Counted from the stretch's first letter, positions 15,670-24,633 are shown. The stretch: DNA of 64,000 nucleotides from Rubrivivax sp. (GCA_026125665.1 JAHCKS010000014.1:16008-80007), one strand, 5' to 3'. Notes: a model not told the origin generated them from the sequence alone. Made by a program: numbers and translations.

Positions 15670-17300
15670 GCGGCGGCGTCCCGCCCGCGCGGCGTGCCGC
15701 GCGGGCCGAGCGGCAGGCGCACGGTGAGCGTCGTGCCGGCGCCGGCGCCGCTTTGCATCTCCATGCGCCCGCCCAGGAGGAGTACCCGCTCGCGCATGCC
15801 GCGCAGCCCGAACGAACGCGGCTTCGCGCGCGCCTGCGGGTCGAAGCCGACGCCGTCGTCGCTCACGACGAGGCGGGCTTCGCCGTCGGCCCGCTCGAGC
15901 CGCACGTCCACGCGGCGCGCCTGCGCGTGCCGCGCGACGTTGGTCAGCGACTCCTGCATGATGCGGAACAGCGCCGAGGCGTGCGGCTCGCCGAGGCGCG
16001 CCAGCTCGCCGTCCACGTGCAGCCTGCAGGCGAGCCCGGCGCGCTGCACGCCGCTTTGCACCAGCCACTCGGCGGCGGCGCCGATCCCGAGGTCGTCGAG
16101 CACGAGCGGGCGCAGGTCGGCCGAGATGCGGCGTGTCGTCGCCACCGTCGTCTCGAGCAGCCCGCGCATCTGCGCCGTGCACTTGGCGAGGTCGGTGCGT
16201 TCGGGCGGCACCGCGCCCTGCAGGAACTCGACGTCCATGCGCAGCGCCGTCAGCGCCTGCCCGAGCTCGTCGTGCAGCTCGCGCGCGATGCGCGTGCGCT
16301 CGGCTTCGCGCACCTCGAGCATCGCCACCGAGAGCTCGCGCAGCTCGTCGTGCGCGCGGTGGATCTGCCGCTCGGCCTCGAGCCGGCCGCTGATGTCGCG
16401 CAGGATCACGGTGAGCAGCAGGTGGCCGCCGACCGAGGCCTGCGAGATCGACGCCTCGATCGGGAACTCGCTGCCGTCGGCCTTCAGCCCCCACAGCGCG
16501 GTCGGCGCCGCCTGCCCGCCCATGCGGCGCGACGTGGCGCCGGTGCGCGTGAAGCGCTCGATGTGCACGCGGTGGGCGGCGCGGAAGCGCTCCGGGATGA
16601 AGCGGTCGAGCGAGCCGCCCACGGCGTCGGCGGCACTGCAGCCGAACATCTGCTCGGCCGCGGCGTTGAACAGCACGATGCGCTGCTCGGTGTCGACGGT
16701 GATGATGGCGTCCATCGCCGAGCGCATGATCGCGGCGAGCCGGCGCTCGCCCTCCGTCAGCGCCTCCTGTGCCTGGCGCACGCGCCGCTCGGCGAGCAAA
16801 CGCTCGCTGATGTCGCGCAGGATCACCGTCAGCAGCAGCTGGCCGCCGACGGTGGCCTGCGAGATCGACGCCTCGATCGGGAACTCGCTGCCGTCGGCGC
16901 GCAGCGCCGTCAGCGACGTCTGCAGCCCCATGCGCCGCGACGTGGCGCCGGTGCGCACGAAGTTCTCGACGTGCGCATGGTGCGCGCCACGCAGCCGCTC
17001 GGGGATGAACCGCTCCAGCGGGCTGCCGATCGCCTCGGCAGTGGCGCACTCGAGCATGCGCTCGGCGGCGGCGTTGAACAGCACGATGCGCTGCTCGCGG
17101 TCGACGGTGATGATGGCGTCCATCGCCGAGCCGACGATGGCGTCCAGGCGCGCCGCCGCTTCGGCGGCCGAGCCCATGGCCACCGGCGAAGACGACGACG
17201 ACGCCCCGGTGGCACCTGCAGGTGCAGGCGACCCCGGCGACTCCCGCGGTGCGGGCGACGAAGGCAGTGAATGCGGCGATGACGGCGGCTCGTGCGGCAT
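15666..17300 (-). CDS. Two-PAS histidine kinase (NarX/DegS type, HisKA_3)
   Basis: A 544-residue soluble sensor kinase with no membrane helix. After a Ser/Pro-rich leader come two very similar PAS domains (about 52-166 and 191-305), then the HisKA_3 dimerisation helix with phospho-His343 (IARELHDELGQAL), and an HATPase domain with NVARHAQARRV (N box) and SDDGVGFD (G1). The two PAS units are a tandem duplication, visible also in the DNA. The signal is unknown; PAS domains of this class may bind heme or small ligands, but I see no diagnostic residues. Couples to the response regulator downstream. Confidence 0.92.
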   Translation of the reverse strand: MPHEPPSSPHSLPSSPAPRESPGSPAPAGATGASSSSSPVAMGSAAEAAARLDAIVGSAMDAIITVDREQRIVLFNAAAERMLECATAEAIGSPLERFIPERLRGAHHAHVENFVRTGATSRRMGLQTSLTALRADGSEFPIEASISQATVGGQLLLTVILRDISERLLAERRVRQAQEALTEGERRLAAIMRSAMDAIITVDTEQRIVLFNAAAEQMFGCSAADAVGGSLDRFIPERFRAAHRVHIERFTRTGATSRRMGGQAAPTALWGLKADGSEFPIEASISQASVGGHLLLTVILRDISGRLEAERQIHRAHDELRELSVAMLEVREAERTRIARELHDELGQALTALRMDVEFLQGAVPPERTDLAKCTAQMRGLLETTVATTRRISADLRPLVLDDLGIGAAAEWLVQSGVQRAGLACRLHVDGELARLGEPHASALFRIMQESLTNVARHAQARRVDVRLERADGEARLVVSDDGVGFDPQARAKPRSFGLRGMRERVLLLGGRMEMQSGAGAGTTLTVRLPLGPRGTPRGRDAAA

Positions 17301-17468
17301 CCCGGGTGGCGCACAGGACGATGACGCGGGCCATTCTCCGGCAACACGCCGTCACCCGGAAGTCACCTGCCGCAGCGCAGGTACGTCATTTCTGCTAGAG
17401 CCGCCGTCGGCGAGGCGCTGCGAAAGGCGTTCAAGTGCGGCGTTAGTCGCCGCCGGGATCGGCCGCCG

Positions 17469-17882
17469 TCAGGCGCAGTTCACCGTCACCGTGTGCGCGT
17501 GCCCGCCGTCGGTGGACGACGACAGCATCACCGCCCCCTTGGCCTTGATCGCCTGCAGCTGCGAAGGTGCCAGCGTGACCGTGTGGTTGTGGTTGCCGGT
17601 GCCCTGGATGTTGTAGGTCTTGCTGAGCGGCGAGTCGAGGTCGGCCTGCGGGATGGTGAGCAGGTGGCCGTGGTTGGCGCTGATGGTCACTGCGCCGCAC
17701 GACAGCGGCGCAGGGGCAGGGGCCGGCGTGGGCGCCGGCGCGGGACCGGGTGACGGCCCGGGGGCCGGTGCCGGCGCGGGCGCCAGCATCTCGTCATTCT
17801 CGCCACCGCCACATCCCTGCAGCCACACGAGGAATGCGGCGCTGGCTGCTGCGCTGCTGCAAAACGATCGCCTGGTCGTCAT
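17469..17882 (-). CDS. Small His-rich lipoprotein with Tat-like signal
   Basis: A 137-residue exported protein of unknown function. The N-terminus TTRRSF is a twin-arginine-like motif and WLQGC gives a lipobox with Cys24. A Pro/Ala linker (about 33-60) leads to a small domain containing NHGHLL, GNHNHTVTL and GGHAHTVTVNC: three H-x-H motifs in regularly spaced strands, which suggests metal binding. The frame is open to 18050, but the signal sequence fixes the start at MTTRR (17882). Similar uncharacterised proteins are, to my knowledge, common in Burkholderiales. Confidence 0.75.
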   Translation of the reverse strand: MTTRRSFCSSAAASAAFLVWLQGCGGGENDEMLAPAPAPAPGPSPGPAPAPTPAPAPAPLSCGAVTISANHGHLLTIPQADLDSPLSKTYNIQGTGNHNHTVTLAPSQLQAIKAKGAVMLSSSTDGGHAHTVTVNCA

Positions 17883-18194
17883 CTCCGCGCCTTTCGCTCT
17901 TCGGGGCCCTGGACCGCTGCACGTGGCGACGGTGTACGCCCTGGCGCGCTCGCGGCCCTTCGCCAACCGGTCAGCGACGAAAGCGCGTGTATCCGGGCGC
18001 GGCGAGTGCGCCGCGACCAGCGGCCGGCGGGTCGCGGGGCTCAGCGTCACGCGCCCGCCGCGAACACCGCCGCGGATGCCTGTCCGCGCGGGTAGCAGCC
18101 GGTAGGAGCGCTTGCCAACTCCGCAGGGATGGTTACCAGCGGCGACAACCGGCTCGCCGACCGCACCGCCGCGGCGCGCCCGCGCCGAGGCGCT
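17883..18194. other. 312-bp intergenic region without a gene
   Basis: The region separates two leftward genes for small exported proteins and must contain the promoter of the lipoprotein gene. I see no repeat, structured RNA or clear promoter in it, and the open frames crossing it lack family-like sequence. Confidence 0.5.
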
Positions 18195-18710
18195 TCAGCC
18201 GAGCGCGGCGCAGATGTCGAGCTGCGTGCCGCTCACCTGCCTGAATGTGAACATGAAGCTGCCGTCGGCGCTGATCGTGAACAGCACGCGCCCGATGTAC
18301 TGCACCGTCGTCGGCCCCGGCGGGTTGTCGGACGGGAACATGACGATCACGTTGTGCCCGGTCGCCGCGACGGTCTGCGTCCCGTCGGCGTTGAACTGGG
18401 TGTGCGTGCCCGAGCCGTTGGGCTGCAGCGAGAGCGAACTGCCGCTGAAGAGGTTCACGAAGGTCAGCGCCGAGCCTCTTCCCGCCGAGATGAAGCAAAC
18501 CGGATTGCCGTTGCGGTCGGTGAACAGGCGGTTCTGCTGCGGCGCCCCTCGAACCTCGATGCGCAGGTCGAAGCCGGGGCAGGCCAGGCCTGCCGGCAGG
18601 TCCACCACCACGTCGGGCGGTGTCTGGGCGAGTGCATCGGCCGCGGACTGGAAGGCCAGGATCGATGCGACGAGGAGGCGGGTCGACCAGGTCCGATTCA
18701 TGGCAATCAT
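18195..18710 (-). CDS. Exported protein of unknown function
   Basis: A 171-residue protein with a Sec signal peptide (hydrophobic about 11-24, cleavage after ADALA-Q). The mature part has a FDLRIEVRGAPQQNRLF segment, two Cys (GLACPGF, NPVCFIS) that could form a disulfide, and a Gly/Ser/Thr-rich beta-like C-half. I do not recognise a characterised family. Start ATG 18710 has GAGAG 5 bases upstream; the Met at 18701 is possible. It stands alone between intergenic regions. Confidence 0.7.
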   Translation of the reverse strand: MIAMNRTWSTRLLVASILAFQSAADALAQTPPDVVVDLPAGLACPGFDLRIEVRGAPQQNRLFTDRNGNPVCFISAGRGSALTFVNLFSGSSLSLQPNGSGTHTQFNADGTQTVAATGHNVIVMFPSDNPPGPTTVQYIGRVLFTISADGSFMFTFRQVSGTQLDICAALG

Positions 18711-18760
18711 TCGATCTCTCCCGACCCGCAGAGGACTGCCGGGTCAGATGGTCTGTTCTC

Positions 18761-18778
18761 CCGGGCAGACGTGCCCGG
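18761..18778 (-). terminator. Terminator-like hairpin after the methyltransferase gene
   Basis: A perfect 7-bp stem CCGGGCA/TGCCCGG with a GACG loop lies 18 bases beyond the methyltransferase stop. A second hairpin (18723-18745, GACCCGCAG/CTGCCGGGTC, one bulge) follows. There is no T tract, so the call is tentative. Confidence 0.45.
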
Positions 18779-18796
18779 CGCGGCGAGTCGGCGGGG

Positions 18797-19843
18797 TTAC
18801 TTCCTCGCCTCGAGAATGAGGTTGAACGGCGTCTCGGTCGCGCGGCGGAACAGGTCGAACCCGGCCTCGAGGAACACCTTGCGCAGTCGCGCCTCGCCGG
18901 CCTGCGCGCCGAGTGCCAAACCCACCTCCTGCGACAGCGAGTTGGGCGTGCACACGCAGGTGGAGGCGGCATAGAAGAGCCGCCCCACGGGGTTGACGTT
19001 GTCGTCGAGCCGGTCGCCGGCGAACGGCTCGACGAGCATCACCGCGCCGCCCGGCTTGAGCGCCTGCAGCGCATGGCGTGCCGCGCCCACGGGGTCACCC
19101 ATGTCGTGCAGGCAGTCGAAGAAGCAGACGAGATCGTAGTCACGGCCGGCGTAGTTCTTCGCCGTGGCCTGCGAGAACGACGTGCGCTCGGCGACGCCTC
19201 CTTCGCGCGCACGGTCGCGTGCCGCGTCGATCGACGGGCCGTGGTAGTCGAAGCCGTGGAAACGCGACTTCGGGAACGCCTGCGCCATGATCACCGTCGA
19301 GGCGCCGTGCCCGCAGCCGACATCGGCCACCTTGGCACCCGCGTGCAGCTTGTCCACCACCCCCTCGAGCGCCGGCAGCCACTCGGCGACGAGGTGCGTC
19401 TTGTAGCCCGGCCGGAAGAAGCGCTCGGTGCCGCGGAACAGGCACGGGTGGTGGTCGCCCCACGCGAGAGCGCCGTTGCCGCGCATCGCCGCGACGATCT
19501 TGTCCTTGTCGATGAAGAACGACGCGAGCGCGTGCGCGCCGCCGGCCATGAACACCGGCGAGTCCTCCACCGCGAGCGCCAGTGCCTGCTCGGGCGGCAG
19601 GCGGAACCTGCCGTCGTCGTGCTCGATGTATCCGGCGGCAGCCTGGGCGCTCAGCCACTCGCGCACGAGGCGCGCATTGCATTTCGTCTTTGCTGACAGC
19701 TGCTCGGGCGTAACCGGCTCGTTGTCGGCCATCGCGCGATACAGCCCCAGCTCGTCGCCGAGGATGACGTTGGCGGCCAGCGCCGCCCCGCCGAAGTCGG
19801 TGACGAGCTTGCCCATGAACTCCTGGAGCTTGGCCTGATCCAT
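18797..19843 (-). CDS. Class I SAM-dependent methyltransferase with N-terminal winged helix
   Basis: A 348-residue enzyme. Residues about 20-85 form a winged-helix/dimerisation region (TPEQLSAKTKCNARLVREWL), as in small-molecule methyltransferases. The SAM-binding motif I is VADVGCGHGAS (172-182), with the acidic loop FHGFDYHGPSI and motif GRDYDLVCFFDCLHDM. The acceptor substrate is unknown. GGAGG lies just before ATG 19843. It is the last gene of the leftward cluster that starts with the TetR gene at 25429, though a 163-base gap precedes it. Confidence 0.86.
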   Translation of the reverse strand: MDQAKLQEFMGKLVTDFGGAALAANVILGDELGLYRAMADNEPVTPEQLSAKTKCNARLVREWLSAQAAAGYIEHDDGRFRLPPEQALALAVEDSPVFMAGGAHALASFFIDKDKIVAAMRGNGALAWGDHHPCLFRGTERFFRPGYKTHLVAEWLPALEGVVDKLHAGAKVADVGCGHGASTVIMAQAFPKSRFHGFDYHGPSIDAARDRAREGGVAERTSFSQATAKNYAGRDYDLVCFFDCLHDMGDPVGAARHALQALKPGGAVMLVEPFAGDRLDDNVNPVGRLFYAASTCVCTPNSLSQEVGLALGAQAGEARLRKVFLEAGFDLFRRATETPFNLILEARK

Positions 19844-20006
19844 GGCGGGTGCCTCCGTTGCGTGCGCGCGTGCTGCGAGGCTGCATGCTGCGAGCCGGAC
19901 CCATCGCTGTCCCGAAGCGGCGCCGAAACTTGGACGAAATCGGCTCGCCGGCGGGCACGTGCTCCACCACGCCCGCCCGGAAGCAGGCGGCAATGCACGC
20001 GAACGG

Positions 20007-20771
20007 TCAGCGCCCGCCCGCTGGCGCGTTGCCTGCGGCGTCGCCACGAGGCGCGATCCACGCCTCGTGCGGCACTTCGATCCACACCGCGCGCGCCACC
20101 GCGACGGGCTGCCCGTGCTCGGTGTGGATCGCGCTGGCCGCCATGCGCCGACGGCCTTCCTGGCCAATCGGCCAGGCTGTCACGACGGCGCGTTGCCCCA
20201 CCGCAAGCTCGCCGACAAGCGTGGCGCACAGCTCGCCGAGGACGATGGCGCTGCCCTCGGGCACCGGCAGCACGGCGAAGCCGCTCGGGCAGTCGAGCGC
20301 GGCCCACACGAACTCGCTGGCGACTGCGCCGGTCGCGTCGGCGAGCGACTCATCGGGCACCCACGGCGCCGCGAGCAAGCCTGGCTCGGGCAGCGCACCG
20401 GGGAAGATGCGCAGGCCGTCGCCCGCCGCGCGCTCGGGGCCGCAGACGAAGCAGCGCGGAAAGAGGTGCCTTCGAAACCCCAGGTAGGTGTCGACCGCGC
20501 GCTCGCACGTCGCGAAGTCCGGGCGGGGCGGCGCTTCGAGATGCAGCTCGGCCTTCTTCGCCTCGCCGATGAGCGTCGAGCCGTGCAGCAGGCGCGCGTG
20601 GTCGTCGCTCCACTCGCGGCGCAACGGCGTGTGCAGCGGCGGCGGGGCCTTCAGGCGCACCGACACCGTCCCACGCAGCTGCCTCGCGATGCGTCCGCAC
20701 ACGTAACCCCCGTTGCCGGAGTTCGGCGGGCCGCAGAAGCGCGCGTCGATCTCGAGCGACTCGACGTTCAT
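20007..20771 (-). CDS. Hotdog-fold thioesterase-like protein
   Basis: A 254-residue protein with the pattern FCGPPNSGNGGYVCG (12-26) and CFVCGPERAAGDGLRIF (about 124-140), as in PaaI-like hotdog proteins annotated as acyl-CoA thioesterases. No signal peptide. Its ATG overlaps the stop of the upstream ATPase/regulator gene (ATGA, 20768-20771), so it is translated with it. Acyl-CoA or acyl-carrier chemistry is likely; the substrate is unknown. Confidence 0.7.
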   Translation of the reverse strand: MNVESLEIDARFCGPPNSGNGGYVCGRIARQLRGTVSVRLKAPPPLHTPLRREWSDDHARLLHGSTLIGEAKKAELHLEAPPRPDFATCERAVDTYLGFRRHLFPRCFVCGPERAAGDGLRIFPGALPEPGLLAAPWVPDESLADATGAVASEFVWAALDCPSGFAVLPVPEGSAIVLGELCATLVGELAVGQRAVVTAWPIGQEGRRRMAASAIHTEHGQPVAVARAVWIEVPHEAWIAPRGDAAGNAPAGGR

Positions 20772-22420
20772 GTCGCGCCCCCCGTGCCGCCGGCGCTCCC
20801 GATGCACGCGGCGCGGCGAAGCAGCGCCTGGCGTCGCGCCGAGCACAACGCGACGCGCACGGCCTCGCGCAGCCCGTTGTGCGTGAAGACGAGCACGTCG
20901 CCCCGGTGGACGAGCCACCCCTCGGCCAGCAGCTCGTCCAGTGCGTCCAGCGCGGGCCCGCGGGCCTGCCCGGCCAAGCGGCGCAGCCACTCGAAGTCGG
21001 TGCCCGGCCCGGCCACCGCGGCGGCCTCCAGCAGCCGCCTGCCGGGCAGGCTCAGGTGGTCGAGGTGCCGGCACACCGCCTCGACGAGCGTGACCGGCAG
21101 CGCGGGCGACGCCTCGGGTTGCCGCGCTGCGCCGGCCCTCGAAGCCCCCTGAGCACCGCCGTCGAGCCGGCACGTGCTGGCGCGGATGAGCTCGTGCACG
21201 AACATCGGGTTGCCCTCGCTTTCGCGCGCCAGGGTGGCGGCCAGCTCGGTGGCGTCGGCGGCATCGCCGAAGACCTGGCGCGCGAGCTGCCCGATCTCTG
21301 CCGCCGCCAGCCGTGGCAGGACCACTCGCGCCACGTGCGCGTGACCGAGCAGCGCCTCGTACAGCGCCGCTGCACGCGCGTGGCGCGGCGGCCCGGGCAG
21401 CGTGGCCCACAGTAGCAGGGGTGCGCGCGCCGCGCTTTCGGCCAGCGCGTGCAGCACCAGGGCGCTTGCCGCATCGACCCACTGCGCGTCGTCGATGCCG
21501 ATCACGAGGCCGGGGCCGGCGGCGAGTGCATGCGCCAGTGCCACCAGGGCGGCCACCCGCCGGGCCAGCCTGATCTCGGCGCTCTCGCCCCCGAGCCCGG
21601 CCAGCGGCGCCAGCCGCGCCGCCGCGGCCGGCACGAGCGCAGCCAGTTCGGCGCGCGACACCGCATCCAGCTTGCGCAGCAGCGGCGCATCGGCCCGCTC
21701 GACCAGCTGGCCGACGAGGCGCGCCAGCATGACGTTCGCGACGCGGGCCTCGATCTCGAAGCATCGCAGCGCCACCGTGGCACGGCCGTGTGCAGCGGCC
21801 AGCCGCAGGCCCTCGGCGAGCAGCCGGCTCCTGCCGATGCCCGGCTCGCCCTCGATGAGCAGCACACGCTCGGCCGTCTCGGCCGGCGCTCGAGCCATCG
21901 CCGCAAGCCGGAAGAGCTCGCCGTGCCGGCCAACGAAGGCCAGCTCAGGGGGCGGCGGCTCGCGCCGGGCCGGAGCGGCCTCACACAGCTCCAGCCCCGC
22001 CACGCCGGCCACGGGCACGTGCCCGGGCACGTGCTCGGGTGCCGGCGGGCCTTGGTCCGGCCAGGTCGACTCGAGCACGTAGCCGCGCCGCGGCAGCGTG
22101 CGCAGCAGCGCCGCGCCGCTCGGCCCGAGCGTGCGCCGAATCTCGAGCACGCACTGCACGAGGCTGTCGTCGGTGACGACCCGGCCGCGCCACACGGCGT
22201 CGAACAGGGCTTGTTTGCTCACGACCTCGCCCGGCCGGCGGGCCAACTCCAGCAGCACGGCCATCGTCTGGCGACGCAGTTCGACGCGGCGCCCCTGGCT
22301 GTCGAGCAGCTGGCCGCGTCGGCGATCCAGCGTCAGGCCGGCCAGCGGCAATGGTTCGGCTTCATCGATGGCATCGGCGGCGGCGGCAGCCGCCGTGGCG
22401 ACGGTCAGGGTGGCTGGCAT
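20768..22420 (-). CDS. OmpR-type winged-helix / AAA ATPase regulator
   Basis: A 550-residue cytosolic protein. The winged helix (about 25-118; GEVVSKQALFDAVW, LVQCVLEIRRTLG, RTLPRRGYVL) is the CadC/OmpR DNA-binding type. A signalling ATPase follows (about 160-500), with P-loop GEPGIGRS (191-198) and Walker B GLVIGIDDAQW (Asp310-311). The invariant P-loop Lys is Arg197 here, so ATP hydrolysis is doubtful. The long C-terminal TPR array usual in such regulators is missing. The start MPATL (22420) has GAGGAA upstream; the frame is open beyond it into the preceding gene. Probably controls the surrounding cluster. Confidence 0.83.
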   Translation of the reverse strand: MPATLTVATAAAAAADAIDEAEPLPLAGLTLDRRRGQLLDSQGRRVELRRQTMAVLLELARRPGEVVSKQALFDAVWRGRVVTDDSLVQCVLEIRRTLGPSGAALLRTLPRRGYVLESTWPDQGPPAPEHVPGHVPVAGVAGLELCEAAPARREPPPPELAFVGRHGELFRLAAMARAPAETAERVLLIEGEPGIGRSRLLAEGLRLAAAHGRATVALRCFEIEARVANVMLARLVGQLVERADAPLLRKLDAVSRAELAALVPAAAARLAPLAGLGGESAEIRLARRVAALVALAHALAAGPGLVIGIDDAQWVDAASALVLHALAESAARAPLLLWATLPGPPRHARAAALYEALLGHAHVARVVLPRLAAAEIGQLARQVFGDAADATELAATLARESEGNPMFVHELIRASTCRLDGGAQGASRAGAARQPEASPALPVTLVEAVCRHLDHLSLPGRRLLEAAAVAGPGTDFEWLRRLAGQARGPALDALDELLAEGWLVHRGDVLVFTHNGLREAVRVALCSARRQALLRRAACIGSAGGTGGAT

Positions 22421-22458
22421 CGTGGTTTCCTCGATGTCGTCGGCGCGGGCCCCGAGCC

Positions 22459-24633
22459 TCAGCGCGCCCACCAGCGGTTCTCCAGCACCTGTGCGATCGT
22501 GGCCGCTGCGCGCGCGGCGCCGTCGGTCTCCACGGGCCGATAGCGCACCGGCCGGTGCATGACCTCGAGCGCGCGCTCGGCCAGCTCGTCGGGCGAGGTC
22601 TCGTGGTAGTTCACCGCGTTGTCGGCGCCGTAGTTGAAGAGCCTGCGTCGCACGTGCACGCATTGCTCGAAGTGGTTGCGCAGCGGAAAGCTCAGGAACG
22701 GCCGCTTCGTCGCCACGAGCTCCATGCAAGTGGACAAGCCGCCCTGCACCAGAGCAAGGTCGCAGCAGGCCAGGTGCTCGTACAGGTTGTGGACGTAGGG
22801 GCGCACTTCGAGGCCTTCGCGCTCCGCGAAGGCGTCGGCAGGCAGCCGCGGGCCAGTGACGAGGACGAGACGCAGCTCGGGCACGGCGGCCTTCATGCGC
22901 GGGAAGGCCTCGGCGATGCGCTGCAGCAGCCCCCGGCCGACCGCCGTGCCGCCCACCGAGGCGATGGCGATCTTCTCGTGCGGCCGGTAGCCGTGCCTGT
23001 CACGCAGGCGCTCGGTATCGGCCAGTGCCGCGGGGTCGAACGGCAGGCAGTAGCCGCAGTAGCAGAAGTTGCGGTCGGTCCACTCGCGGATGCCGGGCAG
23101 GCCGGGGCCGAACGGGTCCTCGACGACGTCGTCGCGGTTGCCGACGAAGATCGCGCGGTCGCGCAGGTACGGGTAGCGCCCGACGTGCTCAATCATCTCG
23201 GCGTTGCGGTCGGCGCACAGGTACGCCTCGCGCTCGTCGTCGCGGTTCATCGGCACACAGCCGACGAAGTCGGTGAGGAAGACAAAAGGCTGGCGCTTCA
23301 GCTCGGGGTTCTCGTGGTAGTGGTAGTCCACGTCCCAGGCTTCGTCGCCGATCACGAGGTCGTAGTGCTCGGCCTCCACCAGGTCGGCGAAGGTCATGAA
23401 GTTGGCCGTCATCACCTCGTCCATCGTGCGCGTCGCGAAGAAGGCGTTGAGGTCGTGCTCGCCGGCGACGCTTTCGAAGTGCCGGCTCTCGTTGGCCAGG
23501 CGCTGCGTGGCCGGGTGCAGGCGCTCGCCCTCCTGCTGCAGGTAGCGCGCCGCCGGGTCGGCGGTGAACCAGTCGATCTCGACGTCGCCATGCTTCTTGC
23601 GCAGCTCGCGCGCGATGGCCAGGTCGCGCTGCACGTGCCCCAGGCCGATGGGGCTGGAGACGAAGAGGGCGCGCTTCTTGCGGTTCATGCCACGCACCCA
23701 GGTGCGCTCGCCCAGCGGGCCGAGGACGAAGTCGCGCACCGCGCGGGCGAAGAACGCCGGGTCGCGCGCCGAGGGCACGTGGCCGCCGCCCCCGACCGTG
23801 AGCAGCTTGGCGCCGGGCACGAGCTCGTGCACGGCCCGGCCCTTCGCGTACGGGACGCGACGATCCTTGTCGCCGTGGATCACGAGCGTCGGGCAGCGCA
23901 CGCGGCGCGCGCAGTCGGTCACGTCGGTGCCGAGCCAGCCGTTGCGGCACCACTCCAGCGTCTGCGCATCCGTGGCCCACGCGTGGCGCACGCCGTCCTC
24001 GATACCCTTGGTGGAGTGCGGCTCGGTGAAGAGCGTCTTCATGAAGGTATCGACATAGCCCGGCCAGTCGGTGCGCATCTTCTCGATGTCGGCGCGGATC
24101 ATCTGCGCGATCTTCTCGTCGTCGACGCGCATCTCGGCCATCCCGCCCACGACGACGAGGTGCGAGACCCGCTCGGGATGCTCGGCGGCGAAGCGCAGGA
24201 TCGTCAGTGCGGCTGCGGAGATGCTCACCAGCGCGACGCGGTCCGCGCCCGCCGCGTCGAGCACGGCGACGAAGTCGGCGTAGAACTCGTCGAAGCTGTA
24301 GGCCGCCTGGCCCGGCGGCCGGTCCGAGCGGCCGTTGCCGCGGCCGTCGCAGGTGATGACGCGGAAGTGGCGCGAGAGGTACGGCACCACCGCACGCCCC
24401 ATGCGCATGTGCCCGATCTGGTACGGCTGCGGGAACGCGAGCCATGGGCCGCTCGTGCCCCACACCGCCCAGGCGAGCCTCACGCCATCGCGCTCGGCGA
24501 AGCCCTCTCGGGCCGGCTCGATGGTCTCGAAGGGCCTGAGGTGCTCATCGGGCACGCGCCCGGGCTCGGGCAGCGGGCCGACGATCTTTCGGAAGCTCTC
24601 CGGGTCGTTTCCCAGGAGTTGCGGCTGGTTCAT
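22459..24633 (-). CDS. Alpha/beta hydrolase-glycosyltransferase (GT-B) fusion
   Basis: A 724-residue two-domain protein. Residues about 40-308 are an alpha/beta hydrolase: CDGRGNGRSDRP, nucleophile elbow VSISAAA with Ser139 (the flanking Gly residues of G-x-S-x-G are Ser and Ala), acid Asp255 (VIHGDKDRRVP) and His285 (GGGGHVP). From about 316 it is a GT-B transferase: VSSPIGLGHVQRDLAIA, and near the C-terminus VQGGLSTCMELVATKRPF then HFEQCVHVRRRL, the UDP-sugar site of UGT/MurG-like enzymes. No signal or membrane helix. GGGAG lies 7 bases before ATG 24633. An internal Met316 (23688) lacks a ribosome site, so I treat it as one protein. Confidence 0.85.
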   Translation of the reverse strand: MNQPQLLGNDPESFRKIVGPLPEPGRVPDEHLRPFETIEPAREGFAERDGVRLAWAVWGTSGPWLAFPQPYQIGHMRMGRAVVPYLSRHFRVITCDGRGNGRSDRPPGQAAYSFDEFYADFVAVLDAAGADRVALVSISAAALTILRFAAEHPERVSHLVVVGGMAEMRVDDEKIAQMIRADIEKMRTDWPGYVDTFMKTLFTEPHSTKGIEDGVRHAWATDAQTLEWCRNGWLGTDVTDCARRVRCPTLVIHGDKDRRVPYAKGRAVHELVPGAKLLTVGGGGHVPSARDPAFFARAVRDFVLGPLGERTWVRGMNRKKRALFVSSPIGLGHVQRDLAIARELRKKHGDVEIDWFTADPAARYLQQEGERLHPATQRLANESRHFESVAGEHDLNAFFATRTMDEVMTANFMTFADLVEAEHYDLVIGDEAWDVDYHYHENPELKRQPFVFLTDFVGCVPMNRDDEREAYLCADRNAEMIEHVGRYPYLRDRAIFVGNRDDVVEDPFGPGLPGIREWTDRNFCYCGYCLPFDPAALADTERLRDRHGYRPHEKIAIASVGGTAVGRGLLQRIAEAFPRMKAAVPELRLVLVTGPRLPADAFAEREGLEVRPYVHNLYEHLACCDLALVQGGLSTCMELVATKRPFLSFPLRNHFEQCVHVRRRLFNYGADNAVNYHETSPDELAERALEVMHRPVRYRPVETDGAARAAATIAQVLENRWWAR

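Noticed and set aside
23688-23690. Independent start of the glycosyltransferase
   Set aside because: The internal Met316 lacks a Shine-Dalgarno and the frame is continuous with the hydrolase; kept as a possible second start only.
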